A stretch of 64,000 bases of DNA. It comes from Chelonoidis abingdonii. Its lineage: Eukaryota > Chordata > Testudines > Testudinidae. A program made the translations under genes and the position numbers. The first letter of the stretch is position 1, and each line of letters opens with the position of its first letter. The stretch is taken from the NCBI RefSeq assembly GCF_003597395.2, contig NC_133774.1, forward strand, positions 48,642,363-48,706,362, read 5' to 3'. Below the pieces are notes generated by a model that was not told the DNA's origin, did no database searches, and worked only from the letters and a program-made list of their open reading frames with translations. Shown in pieces: positions 25,201 to 38,682 of the stretch.

Positions 25201-26389
25201 TTTGCTTTTATATTGGTAATAATACATTCATATATATGTATATATAGCGGAGCTGGATAGTTAGTGGTAAAGAGCGCTTCCGCCTTCTTTTGATACGGTC
25301 TGAGACTGCCCTTTTGATACGAGAGACTGGGTTTTTCATAATCCCATGTGGTCTCCGACTTTCCAGCTTGGGGCAAAGACCCTAATTGTCTTTCCCTGCC
25401 TATCTCAAAATGTGAGAGTGAAACACGAACTAGGAAGAGTCATGCTGGCTCGGACGTTCTCGCTCCGTTGATTAACAGGTCCACACTGTTATGTTTGCTT
25501 AGGAACCAGGACAACCTGTACGATAAGTGGGTTATGGAACAAACTCTCATTCACGGTACGAGACAAGAGTAACCTGGATATTTGATGGAATGATCTACTT
25601 ACAACAGTAGACCTATTATGTAGAGGGGATTTATAGGTACAACGCTATTGGGGTGATCTAGTGTTATGTTTGACAATAGCTACACATTCCACTTACTTTG
25701 AGAAACAGCTAGTTACCCAATGCTTCTAATCATTCGTTAAAGTAGGTAGCTTGCTCTCATAGCTTGAGCATAGACAACCCACATTACTTCATCAGACTCA
25801 AGTAAGACTGTGTGTAGAACAAGTGGTTAGGTGCAGCATCCCTATCATTTCATGAATGCTGAGAACTTCTCACTGCTTATCCCCTCTACTTTGCAGATTC
25901 TAGTCGCTTGTATTATATGAGCTCATAAGTCATTGGCAGAAACTAGCTACAGTGTTCAATTCTTCATGACCGCATTACCAAGCTTCAGTGGAGAAGTTAC
26001 CATCCGATAGCATTGTTGTCTCTATAATGATGCCCAATAGAATCTTCCTGCATTGACAATTTCCCTAACTTACCACCATAACTCTATATACAATGAACTG
26101 GTACCTGCTTGACAGCGCTCTGTAATCCTGGAGATGCTTGGTCTACTACGATCTTAATGTAACCAACGTAATGTATCTGCACCCTCTCGAAACTGATCGG
26201 TTGGAGATAAGACAAGGTCGACTCGCGAGAAGAATGTTAGTCAGCTGGTGGAACTACAGTAAGGGTTGTAGAGATTAAGGGATAAGACTGGGCTACTTAA
26301 AAAATACATATGGGCCTTGACTCCATCTGAGCCCTACGAGACTTGCTAAACAAAGGTCTCACAGCACTGTGCTATCCAGGGTCTAAGGA
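25201..26389. other. Unassigned, possibly 5' part of the following LINE
   Basis: Base composition is more balanced than the surrounding AT-rich intron and CpG is present, but no protein blocks could be recognised. It may be the decayed 5' region of the element at 26390-28945, or internal sequence of the LTR-like element before it. Confidence 0.35.
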
Positions 26390-28945
26390 ATACACTAGAG
26401 ACAGGCAAGGCAAAAAGTAAATGCCCCTACTCTCCAAAGAACATCCAAGTGTATTCACCAACTGCATGTGCACACACAATAATCAGCAGAAACTGACAGT
26501 ACTGGATGAGAACATATTATTGGGAGAAGAGTAAGACTATAACACAAAAGATGCAAAGTGGTCTGCAGACCTGGATAACAGAGCATCAGCAATCTCTCAG
26601 AACAACACCATGACACCATCATCTAGTAGGATCCAGCAGTGGTGTCATCAATAACATGAGAGCTGGACAGCACCTGTGGACCAGACATGGATCCACATCC
26701 TACTGCTAAGAAAACTAACTGCAGTGCGATTGATACGCCAGCAGCAGGGCTCCACCCAATAAACTGGCTAACTACAAGGAAGTGACCATGTTCTGATCAT
26801 TGATAAAACCCCTGGGCCCCAAGGGCAAACGGAAACTATCCACTATCTCGGCATTAACCTTGTCCCTCTACAATAGTGAAAATGTCATCTTATCAGGCTA
26901 TCACAGCCGCCATATGCTACAGGTACATATGGGCCAGTACTGAGCACAGCTCTGAATGGCACTGGGGAACAACCAGAGGCTCAAACACCAGTTGTTTCAT
27001 AGACTAGAGTCTAGTCGTGCTTCCAAGATTCATAGTCTAGACAAGCATGATTGAGCACAGCCTGTGATTGACTACAGGAAGCCATACGACTCAATTGCCG
27101 CACATTGTGGATCGTTGTGATATGTTTGCGCTCTTTATACAGTCCAACGGACACTAAGGACCTTCCTTCAAGACTCAATGGGGATTGGAAGACCAACACT
27201 GGAGTCAACTCAAGGCATGCATTTGTGGACAAGTGGTGCCATCAAGTGCGGCTTACGAAGGTGATTGTACTGTCCCGCTGCTGTTCTGCATATGTTTTTA
27301 AATCCCCCTCAGCAGTAATCACAAGATGGATACGGGTACAGGTTCAGGAGTGTTTACTACCATTCAGCCACCTCCTGCTATTATGGATCCATCAAGCTTT
27401 GCTAAGTATATGAAGACATCGACTCGCTAATCCACCTGATGCGATCTACCCGTGACGTGTTGGATTCATTCGGATGGAAGAGTGTGGCCGAGATCGGTAG
27501 TGAGAGAGGGAGGTTAAGCTCAAGACTGACTTGGTGTGTGGATTACTACCCACGTGGCTAGACTATACAACCAGTTAACAAGTACCCTTTGGCGTCCCAC
27601 AGTCCATGGAAACCATCGACTGAGGAGGCAGTGAAGACTAGCAACAATCCAGTATCTACAATAGATTAAGACAGGCCTGATAGAGCCAGCTCTTAGTGGG
27701 TAAGATCAAGTATCCACTTGCCATCAACAGATACGCCTCTTCCTGCCGTCATCAGGATACCTGCCATGCCTCGTATTAGTGAGCTGCCAAAGGGACGACA
27801 TGGAGGCTGCCGATGTGAAGACCGTGAAGCCTCTCACAATGCACGGGAGGTTTCACCCCTCCAAGTCCCAACTACTCCAGAGACTGATATACAGCGGAAA
27901 GAAGGCGGTCGGGCTTGTATTTCTGTGAGCGTCTAAAGTCCACTGTCCTGGACGAAATCCCGTAACATCAGGGTACTCTTAGTAAGTGGCCCCAAGATTA
28001 GCGCTGAGAGTTATGCCTGAGGCAGCAGCAGACATTGGAGAAGACCAAGCAGAATGAAGTGCCATGGCAAACAAGACCTGCATGGTATGCTACCACGCGA
28101 TGCTGAGTGGTGCTGTACCATTGGGAAAATTCCTACCAGTGGCTGTGAAAGGGCTGCGACTATAAGGACAGCACTTGAGGCACTGATCATTAGCACGGCA
28201 CAGGAACAGCGTAGTACTTGAGCACTCCAGATCCATGAAGCCGGGTGTCTATCAACTTCAGAGCAGGACTCAAGGTGCTAGATTCTGTGCAAGAACAGGC
28301 CTCAGAGACAGTCCAATACATTTGGCGATGAATGAGTGCAGGCAGAACAGATACATTCCACTGCACTGTGGCACCACCAAGTGGCCTGGCATTGTGCCAG
28401 GAACATCGGTCACAGCTTATGGGCTAGACTCCTTCCAAGCCAGATGGGGAGATTCCACAGAAGGTTTGGTGAATAGCATGTGGCATAGTATTCTGTGGGA
28501 TTTCCAGATCCAGTTTACGGACAGGAAGTATTGTTTGGCTAATCAATGCCAGACATTTGTGGTTAATAGCCAAGGACCAGAAGCCAGCTCTGTCTTGGTG
28601 GTGATAGATATACAGTGCCAAGTGACTGCTACTTCAGGAATGAAGGAATTGAGTAAGCGTGAGTTTGAGATATATACCAGGCCTGAAGAGGAACTAGATG
28701 AGGATGTGGAAAGTGTAGGCTACGTGCGTCCTTAGTGTGTTTTTTGTAGAGCTCGGGGCTGTGACTCTAAGCTGTGGTGAGTGCTCTATTACTCCAGGAA
28801 CAACATCAGAGCTCTCTGTCCAGAAGAGTGCAGTGCTAGGAACAGCTAAGATACTGCGCAGAACTCTCAAACTCCCAGGCCTCTGGTAGAGGACCCGAGG
28901 TTGAGGAAGACACATACCACCCATAGGGGTGAGAGGGGAATTTTT
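26390..28945 (+). mobile_element. Heavily frameshifted LINE with RLE-like C-terminus
   Basis: Small plus-strand blocks in changing frames follow the order of one non-LTR polyprotein: SWTAPVDQTWIHILLLRKL (about 26660-26715), then a YRKPYDS block (about 27072), RTLRTFLQDSMG (about 27150), DSLIHLMRSTRDVLDSFGW (about 27420), RKEGGRACISVS (about 27898) and a cysteine-containing block near 28280. The C-terminal region is best kept (see the 28235-28890 entry). This matches a group of LINE-like polyproteins common in fishes and cnidarians. Their C-terminus looks like a restriction-like (PD-(D/E)XK) endonuclease, so I infer an R2/NeSL-type element. The clade is not certain. Confidence 0.65.
28235..28890 (+). 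pseudogene. LINE C-terminal domain, RLE-like
   Basis: The open frame at 28235-28735 includes KPGVYQLQSRTQGARFCART (zinc-knuckle area). In a shifted frame it continues to WDFQIQFTDRKYCLANQCQT, NSQGPEASSVLVVIDIQ and a KRE..E block. A further frameshift leads to PGTTSELSVQKSAVLGTAKI and LRRTLKLPGLW then a stop at 28888-28890. In intact relatives the LANQPDxVVVD...VVIDVA stretch carries a PD...D..K pattern. Here the PD pair is replaced (QCQ), so the nuclease would be dead even without the frameshifts. Confidence 0.75.
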
Positions 28946-30562
28946 ATATAAAGCTGTGACATAGCCAGCAATCAACAAAGATAAATGTTTAGCTTCCGTA
29001 GTAAATTAGTCTCTTTTAAAAAAATCTATTCAATGCGGCTCAACAAATTTCAAGTTTCAAGAACCAAAAATTACTAGAAAACATGTGTGGCATCGAATAT
29101 ATTGAAGAAAAATCAAAGGAAAACTTAAAATGAGATTTTTTCAAGATCTTCCTAACTGATTCACCAGATCAAGGGAAATTTAGTTTAGCCTTCTTTCATT
29201 GCATCCACGAAGCCTGTTTCTGGAAATAAATTGAAATGCAGGGGCTAAATTGATTAAGTACAAGATAATCCCACTGATTTCAATAGAAGTTAGGTGACTA
29301 GGCACCTTTGAAAATCCCTCTAGGGGCCTATCTGCATCTTTAGATACATAAATACCCTGAGATCCCAGTCCTTCAATTCACTGCATACTGGCACTTTACT
29401 GGATCTAGAGAGAGCCTCAGAGAAGCCAGTGGGACTCCATGGGGGCTCAACGTTAAGTCTGAGTGCAGGATCAGGACTTTAGATGGATAAATCAATATGG
29501 ACTTGGCAGAAAGCCTCAATCCACATAGGCAAACTAATTAGCCTGTATGTAGCCTCACTGAGTTCAGTGCAGCTCGGGGTGGATGGTGAGGTTCAATCAC
29601 ATGGAGTAGCTTTGCAGGACTGGGGCCTAGAATGCTGAGAAGCATTTCTGTACACTATAAAATATTAAAAGTAATAATGCTTGCCACAAATATAGTCACA
29701 TTCAGGCCTCCTTTGCTGATAGACTGTACAAGGAACATTTTTCTGGCGGCTGACATGTTTGCAGCAAAACCAAAGCCCTTTTTAAAAAAAAAAATCTTAA
29801 AAATGCACCATAACGTTAACAGTGAAATCTGCATGGCAGCAAAGCAACCTTTTTAAAAGCAACTTTTTCAGCTGGATTAAATTTAATATTACTAGGGATG
29901 GGAGCAAGAAAAACTGTGTGACCTCATTAGCAGCATTTTTGTATTAATTAGACCCAATGCAAGTGTCAAAGGTTCAATTGGTCTAACTCTCTTGGGCTGT
30001 GTCCCTGCTGCTGGCAGCACAATTTTATGTGGTAGATCTTCATTAAGTCAGCCTTTTTCTGTCAGGCCAGTCAGTTCAAAGTCAGTACCCTTTGAAATGA
30101 AGGCAAGTAACTAAGAAACTGTGCAACTATCAAGATGTATGCAGTAAGAGCTGAACTGACCTGATTTTTATGTTGTCTTTCCCCATCACAATCCTATGTA
30201 GTTGTCTCCCCTTGATGTTCTTGGCTTATTTTATTTTTCCTCTGCAAAGCACCATGCATATCTATGGTTGTATATAAGTAATAAATAATGAATTCTTCTA
30301 AAGGTCACAGACAATTGTTTCCTTACATAACCAAAGAAAATTGTATTTTATTCAGTAAACACAGAAAATAAAATTAGGTTAGATTGTTAAATAACTAAGG
30401 GCTGTGATACTAACACTTTCTTAAATTATAGAAAAAGTATGGAAGATTCTCGATAAACCTAATTATCTGTTATTTTAGCAGAGATCGTAGCCACTTCTGA
30501 CCTGCCACTTTGATCATGCTTAACATGTGCAAAAGTACAACTTGTCCTGACTAGAGTTTTAG
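28946..30562. other. Intronic sequence, no gene recognised
   Basis: AT-rich sequence. A short stretch at about 29220-29345 (ending tttgaaaatccctctagg) resembles the old repeat seen at 22170. Nothing else is supported. Confidence 0.45.
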
Positions 30563-33500
30563 AAGGTATTAAGGGACAGTCCTAGACTAGCTGCCAGCAA
30601 CTGGCGCCCCAGGCAAACCATGCAATCGGCACTCCTACCCCAAGGAGGGATCTAGGCTGAGGTTTTTGGTAAGCTGGGAAACATTTTGCCCCTTTTCTCC
30701 TTAAAATGTTTTTTAAGCTTTTTTTTTTTTTTTTTTAAACAGAGGCTTAATTATTTGGTTTCTCCGTCCATCTGTCCAACCAAATGTTTCTGAGATCAGA
30801 TAAAATAGAGACACGAAATTTTCAGAATAGATTTGTACATGATGGCTAGATGATATTTCAGTCTGATTTCAAATAAAAATGCATTAAAATGTTAATTATA
30901 ATTATTATTATAAATCCAAAATCATCCATTACGCTATCCTGCTTTAACTGCCATTACCACCACATCCAATATAGAAAGAAATGAGAAAACTCTTCAATGA
31001 ACTTTAACCTGTATTTACAAAACACTCCAAATAAAAAACACTGTGCTCTTAAAACATGACTTTTCTTGCTTTAAGTTTTGAAAATTCAGTCACTAGTTCT
31101 TTTAGATCCAGTTTTTCAGATATTTCATGCTCTATTGACATTGTGGCAAGTCCAACAAGTCTCTCTTGCACCATCATTGAACGCAGATATGTTTTTATCA
31201 ATTTTAACTTTGAGAAGCTACGTCCTCCACTAGCTACGGAAACTGGCAAATTTAAAAGAATGCGTAGAACTATACAAATGTTTTGAAAACTGAGTTTATT
31301 TTCACAAACTTCAGTACTTCTTCAGGAGTGGAATGTTTCTTAAGTCATCTTGAAAAAGCATGAAGCTCACTACACAAATCTGTAGCATCAATGTCTTTTG
31401 AATTTTCATGGGTCAATGCATACTCGAGTTTTATAGAAAATTCTCTTATCTGTTTTGCTGTTTCCTTTTGCAAGCAGTGGAGATCATACTGAAAGCCAAA
31501 TACTGACTCTAGCTGCTGCATCTGTTGAAATCTTTCGTCAACTGAGTGAATAGCAGTATCAAGAACTGTGAAGTAGAAATTCACTTTGAACCTTTGTTTT
31601 GGGTTCTGAATGGGTGTGTCTTGTCCTTCATACAAAAACTGCTGTTTTTTTTGCCGAAGGCGAACTGGCTCTGATTCAAATTCTGTTGGAAAGTCTATTT
31701 CTTCATCAATCTCTAGAGAATCTACCAGGGTTCTTTCGAACCCTTCATCACTTCTGAATTCCTCCAGAATAGTTTTAGTTTGCTTCAGTTTTTGAATAGC
31801 AGAATGTATGTTCAAGTTCTTTTCCTGAAGCTGCTTAATAGTGAGGTTAATCTCGAAAAGGATATTACAGCACAAATGAGTGAAATCACAAATTTGCAAG
31901 AGCTTCTGCATCTAAACATGCCATATTGCCAGATGACCAGTAAAGGTAGTATCATCAGAAATTTCAATTAGGGCATCATAAATGTTTCCAAGTTCATAGC
32001 AAAGAGGCTTCAAAGCATCAGTGCAACTCTCCCATCTTGTCTAAGTGGTTTCACAGTTAGAGAATTCACATGGCAAGTCAGAATCTCCCAACGGCGTATT
32101 GAACCTGAGAAAAACACTTAAACACTTTGCACCAGGTCAAAGAAACTGCTTGCCTCCAAACAGAATCTAGCAGCCTCATTGACAACCAAATTCAGAGAAT
32201 GCGCACTGCAAGGAATGTAAAAAAGGCCCTAGGAATGATTTCCATCATTCTCATTCGCACACCATTGTCTTTACCCTTCCTATTACTCCCATTATCATAG
32301 CCTTGGCCACGTAAGTTTTCAACAGATAATGACATTGTTTCAAGCTCTTGTAGAATAGTTTCAGTCATAAATGCTCCAGTTGTCTCCTTAAGTGGTACGA
32401 AACCCCCCTTTATGAGCACTTCAACATTATCTTCATCTGCAGACTTCTCCATATCCACAAAAGGAATGATCATCGTCATTTGTTCAACATGACTCACATC
32501 TGGTGTACTGTCCAGTATTATTGAAAAGTATTTTGCAGAATGGGCAGCTTTTACAATTTTTTTAATGGCATTTGCAAGGATTTGAATCAGTTCATTCTGC
32601 ATATTCATTACTAAATAATAAACCTGTGTTTCATGATCAGTTATTTTACGTAGATGCTCCTTCATGACTGGATCAAACAAAGCTAGGTATTCAACAAATT
32701 TTAAAAAGTTTCCATTACCTGGAGTGTGTAATTTTTTATTTCTACCACGGACGCAGAATGCTAAATTTTGCCCACCAAGAACTCTCACTAAAGTAATCAG
32801 ATGCTCTAATATTTGTTGCCAATATTCTTCTTTTTCCTTCATCACACGTACATTTTCTTCATCAACAGTTTTTCCTTTTTTCAATCGTAATTCAAGTTCT
32901 TTCCCATTTTGAAAACATTCCAAATGTTCTGTACTTCTTTCATGTGAAGAAAGAATTGAAGATAACCATTTTCAGTAAGTGATGTACAATTGCTTGATTT
33001 CTAAACAACCTGCAGCAAAAGCATAACACAGAGTCCTTCAACACTGAATATTGTAACCAGTTTCAACGAATTTCTTCCCCATTAATGAGCTTCCTCTTGC
33101 AACGCTGAGCAGAGAATTTTCTTTTATTTCCATCCTTAGGGAAGGGAAATTCATGAACTTGTTCGGGTCCATGTTCCACAAGAATTAGCTGCACACTGTC
33201 TTCACATCTGGGCCATGAAGCTGGGTCCCCGTACTGTAACTTGTTTGTAACTTCCTCAACTTTTCTTCCTTCTACTTCATTTACTTCAATTTCTGCACGT
33301 GTCTCTGAAGATGAATAAATTTTCTCCACTTCCATATCAGTCTGATGCTGTGAGCTGCCTTCATCTAGAAGTGAGTTTCCAAACTGCTTTTTTGTGGATG
33401 TGAGCTCCTAGTAAAATTCCTTCATCTGGATGCTGTGAACTGCTTCCATCTTTATTTGGATTAAAAGAGAAGATATTTCAGGAAGGATCCCTGCTGTTTT

Positions 33501-34526
33501 GCTTGGTCCTTTCCTTCTCAGCCTTTCATTTATGATATTCAGTTTCTTAGGGTTTTCTTTTTCCTCTTTCTGCCACAGGATATTGAATATAGTTATGTAC
33601 TGTGCTCCCAAATGCAAGCATTATAGCGTTAAGGATGGCTGACACATCACATGGCTGGCAATTTAAACCACACTGCAGCCATCCCAACATGTCTTTCATT
33701 GCTTAAAGTTTCAATGATTGGTAACATACACTCACTTACCTATTAACACAGTTAGTTACAGCGTTTACATGGAAACAAAATGACCTTTTTCGATCTTATA
33801 ACTGGACACTGGTTGTTTGGAAAATAATCCCCTTCCTCATAGCTACCTGCTTGGAGTGTGATATCATCACTTTTGCAATCTATTAAGCATTAACGCTGTT
33901 ACTTTTCTTTTATGGACCTTATTTATTACATATGAACCAGTTATAACAAAGAAAAGTTCATAATCATATAGCCCAACAATAATGCTAAGGTTTAAGAACG
34001 CTTAAAGATACTCATATTGTGGCTTTATAATGCTGAAAGATGTTATTCTTTATTCTTTGGTACCAAGAAACACAATATTCCACAGTATTTGCTCGATTCT
34101 TAACCATCTATCTGCGACGTGTATTAAAATGATTGTTTGACATGTATCAACTCGCAATATCGCCACTCTACATGAATTTCTGGCTATGCGACCTTGATAT
34201 GTATTTGAGTTAGGTGTCACCAGCGTTGCAGCTCTTGCTGATGGCAGATGTGTGTCATTGTGGCTGAGTTATTGCTTATCAAAATTGCGGAATGGGCCAT
34301 CTTGACTCTACATCGCAAATTTAAATATTTTTTTTGCTAAAATATTTATTTTTGCAGTAAATAAAATATTTGACATTAATAAATTCTCATAAATGTAGAG
34401 AAATGAATTATATTTTTTTATTTAAAATTTGATTATTTTTTCCCCTTGAATTTGGTGCCCCATTTAACTTGGCATCCTAAGTGACTGCTTAGTTTGCCTA
34501 TATGGATGGACCGCCCCGAAGGTATT
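30563..34526 (-). mobile_element. Complete but dead hAT transposon (ZMYM1-like transposase)
   Basis: The 3.95-kb element (30571-34518) is flanked by the same 8 bases, aaggtatt, at 30563-30570 and 34519-34526. The ends are degenerate inverted repeats: aagggacagtcctagac on the left, and cggggcggtcc on the complement of the right, both readable as CAGGGGCGG-type hAT ends. Further inside, both ends carry AGGCAAAC or its relatives. Minus-strand transposase pieces fill 33617-31049. A 17-base T run lies near the left end (about 30720). Stops and frameshifts make it inactive. Confidence 0.9.
31049..33617 (-). pseudogene. hAT transposase remnant, TTF finger to dimerisation domain
   Basis: From N to C on the minus strand: an N-terminal piece (33617-33408); DPASWPRCEDSVQLILVEHG (33335-33063); a TTF-type zinc finger, YSVLKDSVLCFCCRLFRNQA, entered through an in-frame TGA at about 33065; the catalytic core (32923-32192) with YFSIILDSTPDVSHVEQ and LRGQGYDNGSN; an alpha-helical insertion piece (31911-31345); and the hAT dimerisation domain (31249-31049) with VASGGRSFSKLKLIKTYLRS and LVGLATMSIEHE. 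The layout is that of ZMYM1-like domesticated or active hAT proteins. At least five breaks are present. Confidence 0.88.
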
Positions 34527-36859
34527 ATTTATATTGAGCTAGCTAACACATACTAACATTACATCTTTAAATCCTGATCTAAGGAAAGTCTCTGACATCT
34601 TGTCCCGTTGGTCGCAAAATGGAGTCAGAGCGTCTCTGATCTCCAAGATCTGTTTAAAAATATCTCTGCTCAGACTTACAAGATCTGTTTAGAACCTTCT
34701 CACACACTTTTGAACCTCACTCTTGAGAATACCCTGTTTAATTCAAGTACCAGTCTGATGAGCTTTGGGGAAGCCATTAAGTCAGGGTAATATCTGATAC
34801 TAAATTTGTGAGGTTTCAGTAAACATCTTGATGACTCAAGTAAACTCTCTTTGGATGTTCACCTACCCAATCCCAGCACTATTATCTCCTTATGGTTGTC
34901 TTTACGGTCATGTCTGAATAATAAGGATGCCTACAAGTCATCCAAAGATGATAGAAGCTTGGCCCAAGTTGAGTGAGAGAGTTCTCAACTTTATATTCTG
35001 AATTCTAGTACAGAACTACAGAATTAAAAATCGTAGTAACAGATGTCAATGAAAATAAGTGATCATGTTGGTTATAGCATGTCACCCTCACCAAATAACT
35101 CAGAATACTTTAAAACCAAAAAGAAGAAAAAAGCCCTTCCACAAGGTGGTATTTTATCTTAGATTTTTGATCACCACAGATTCTGCAAAGAAATCTAAGA
35201 TGCTAACAGAAAAATCTTTCAACAAACCACACTTCATCTCAACAGGTAACAGTAAGAATTAAACAGAATCTGCAAAAGTCAGGTCACATGTTTCTACGCC
35301 TTGCAAAGCAGGCTACTAGTTTGCAACTGTGGATGTGGGAACAGAATATATGTGGACAAATATAAATAATGAGACACCCGCTCAGAGAAAGAGAAAGATG
35401 TTGTGACTTAGTCAACCCTACATCATTTACACTTATAGAATTCTTCATCTTACTCTTTAAACATAAAGTATTCTCTGTGATTACAGATTGAAAGAAAACA
35501 TTTAACCATAATTTTGTGTTTCTTAGAAAAAATCAGAAATTCTACTACTACATCAGCTGAAGTGTAATTAACCTTTAAACAACACCAGGATTCATTCTGA
35601 ATAGCATTAACCTTTCAACACAGTGAAAACAACAATTGGGCAATAGAGCACAATGAAGCTAAACTTATTATGCTTGGAAAATTGGTTTTGGATGCAGGCC
35701 TATAGTGCAATTTGAACCTCTGAATCCTCAGAGATCCATAATATCTTTCTACAGTATTTTGGGACTGTTTGTTTTATTTCCATAAATTACTGTCAGTGAC
35801 GACATTTTTGGTGACTTTTTCAGTCTCTATGGAATTCAGTTAGATATCTGTCACACAAAGAAAAAATTAATCATTTCTCTCTGGTGATCTGCTGTCATCA
35901 AAAGCCTTGAAGACATTGTCATAGTGCAGACCCATTTTCCCCACACATTGTTGCCTCATTTTAAGATTAAAAAATTGAAAATTAAAAAGCAAGGAAATGT
36001 TTTATCATTTCTCACACTTGCAAGTGTGCTTTTATATAGGTCAGTCAGTTACTGTAGTGGAAAGTAACACACAATGAACTACCTTACAAATTCTAATGTG
36101 GTGGGGAATACCCTTCTGGAACTTCACCATATCTTTTTCTTCTTCAATCTCTACTGTTATTCTGAGCACAAAGACTATGATTTGCCCTTAGTCCTTGTGA
36201 GGGTCCCGCTATGCGTGGAAAGCTCCTTGAGCCCTCTTCTGCTGCTCACCCTCACAAGGGCCGGGGATAATCTAGCCCTCAATGTTTTTTGATGTGCTGC
36301 TGCAATCCAGTCAGTAAAAGGGATACAACTAAACAAACTGTGTTCTTAGTTTTATGTGGATACTGGTGATAACAGCAATGATGCTTCAGATCATCAAGGA
36401 AGAAAAAAACATTATCTCCAGGAGAAAAAAAAAAGAGAGGAAAATATATTGGGCAGTTGTAAAAAAGTTCAGAGGCAAATTAGGAAAAATCTCAGTTGTC
36501 AGACAGCAACCTTGGACAAAAACAACCAAAGCCGGTTAAGCAAAATGGAACTATTTACTGCTTATTGGATGAGCTGCTGACTAAACTCTTGTGAATTCAC
36601 TGAGCAGCACATCTTACCAGAAACTAAACATGACAACTGGTCTGACACCTGTTTCAGGGTACATGCTATTGAATGGATCTGCCCACAGGCAATAAGAAGT
36701 GCTGCTATTATTCTGTGCCATTTACAAAGAAACTGAGGTGACAGGCCAGCGTTCATGTTTTTATTTCAGATCAGATGTACCAGTTAGTCCACATGCCTCG
36801 GATTTTCACGTTTTAGTGATTATTACTATAGCTTGTAATTTCGTTGAGAGATTTCTGTA
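34527..36859. other. Intronic sequence, no gene recognised
   Basis: AT-rich, with only short chance frames. No repeat was assigned. Confidence 0.5.
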
Positions 36860-36879
36860 TTGCTCGTCATTGATGTTTC

Positions 36880-37075
36880 CATTCACCTTACAGATATTAA
36901 TGGGTTTACACTCCCAGCACCCACATGAGGTAGGGAAATATTATCCCCATTTTACCAATAAGGAAACAGAGCACACAGTGATGAAGTGACTTGTGCAAGG
37001 TCATAAGAGTAGTCTGCGGCAGAATAGATCGCAGATCTCGTTAAGTCTCACTCTTGTTCCTTAACCACAAGATCA
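36880..37075 (-). repeat. MIR-type SINE
   Basis: The plus strand contains ccccattttaccaataagga, then gaagtgacttgtgcaaggtc and ctgcggcagaatagatcgc. These are the complement of the MIR core and tRNA-derived part. It is divergent, as expected for an old SINE. Confidence 0.75.
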
Positions 37076-37101
37076 GCCTCCAAAACAGATTTAACTTAAA
37101 A

Positions 37102-37110
37102 ACACACACA

Positions 37111-37145
<35 letters not shown>
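37102..37145. repeat. (CA)n microsatellite
   Basis: About 44 bp of CA dinucleotides with a CGCG interruption near its start. This is a likely length-polymorphic site. Confidence 0.95.
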
Positions 37146-37147
<2 letters not shown>

Positions 37148-38682
37148 CTTTTGGCTACAGAAAAATTGGGCCAGTCATATTTTCATGTAGACAATCAACT
37201 ATGAGATCTGCCTTGCCCATGAATAAGTCATCAGCAATGGCTTCCTAGAGGGTTTGGATGTCTCATTTAATTAAGCAAGTAAACTTCTGCGTGCTTATCC
37301 AAGCCTCTTAGGGGTTCAGAACTGCAAAAACAGGCTTTCCTATGAGTGAATGATCATGTCAATTATTTTATCTAAACTAGTAAACTCAGCCATCTTATAT
37401 ACATATATTACAATTTGAGGTAGCTGTTTTTTTAAAACTTTCCAATTCTAGCAATATAAGAGTATGGAACTGACTAACATTGAAAACTTCTTACTATTAC
37501 AGAATAGCTGGAACTATAAGATTTTTTTTTAACATTTTACAAAATATTTTTTTCTTAAAAAAAAGACTAACTTGAAAGTAAGGCTGGTATGGAAAGATTT
37601 CCAGCCTATCCCAAAAGAAGGTATCAAGATTATTCCTTTCCTACCACTCTGTCCCTTTTCTGGTTTCTCCTTTTCTTCCACATCAATGCTAAGCTACTGA
37701 TCCTGACTTCAAGGCTCTGCATAACACTTACTCCCATCTGTAATATATCCCTTACCATTCTCTTCCCTCCAACCTAACTTGTCTCTTCACCACTCACTTT
37801 TGGTTCTTTTACTCACTTGCAACTTTATGCTCTTTTTCACCCTGCCCCTACACCTTTGAAATGCCTGAAATCTGGTATTCTCCTCCTTTAAAAAAAAAAA
37901 CAAATGTCCTGAAAACATAACTGTTCCACGAAACTCTACTTCAAACTGAGTGTTTGTTGTCCCATATACTGCTTTGTATTGCATGGAATTGTTCCTCTAA
38001 TCTCTTTGGGGCAAAGACTCATTTTATTTGGCACATTTACACTTTATGCATTAAAGGCACTGCCTTACCACTGAACTGTGAATGTGATCCATTGAAAATA
38101 CATCTGCATCTACATTAATATACATACAAAAACTACATTAAAAACATTATGTTTGCAAAGTCAAGCATTCAAAAATTAGAAAATACCAGAATTTAGACTG
38201 TCCATGTAGCCTTAAACTGTCCCCTTGTGTATACGCATTGTGATACAGTCTTTAATTACATGATCACATGCTATTTTTTCCACAGGAGCCCTGGTTCTGT
38301 CAGTGCATAGGATGAACCTGCTCTTGGGAAGAATCATGGCTGTGGAGTGAAGGAGGCTGTTTCTAGGATTCAGTCTCATTTGTCTAAAAATCTGAAGGTG
38401 TATAGTGAAAGAAGCAGGGCACCACATGAAGAGATCTGATGCATTTGTGGTAAGATAGATGTTACCACTCAGGAGAACTTAATTCTATCCCTGCCTCTGA
38501 CGTGGACTTCCTGTGTGTTACTGAGCTACCCACTTAACTAATATTTTGGCAGATGGCCACTAGTTTTGTGTTCCTCGTATTTTTGCTGACCCACTTGATA
38601 AACATGGAGCTTGATTTAAGTGATGAGTATACATTTTAATTCAGTTATTAATAGTGGTAGATGGTAAGTTCCTCTGGCAGTA
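37146..38682. other. Intronic sequence, no gene recognised
   Basis: AT-rich with pyrimidine-rich patches (about 37620-37850). A weak MIR-like phrase occurs at about 38480-38535. Nothing coding. Confidence 0.45.

Noticed and set aside
37102..37145. Possible Z-DNA or regulatory CA tract
   Set aside because: An ordinary microsatellite. Nothing nearby supports a regulatory role.
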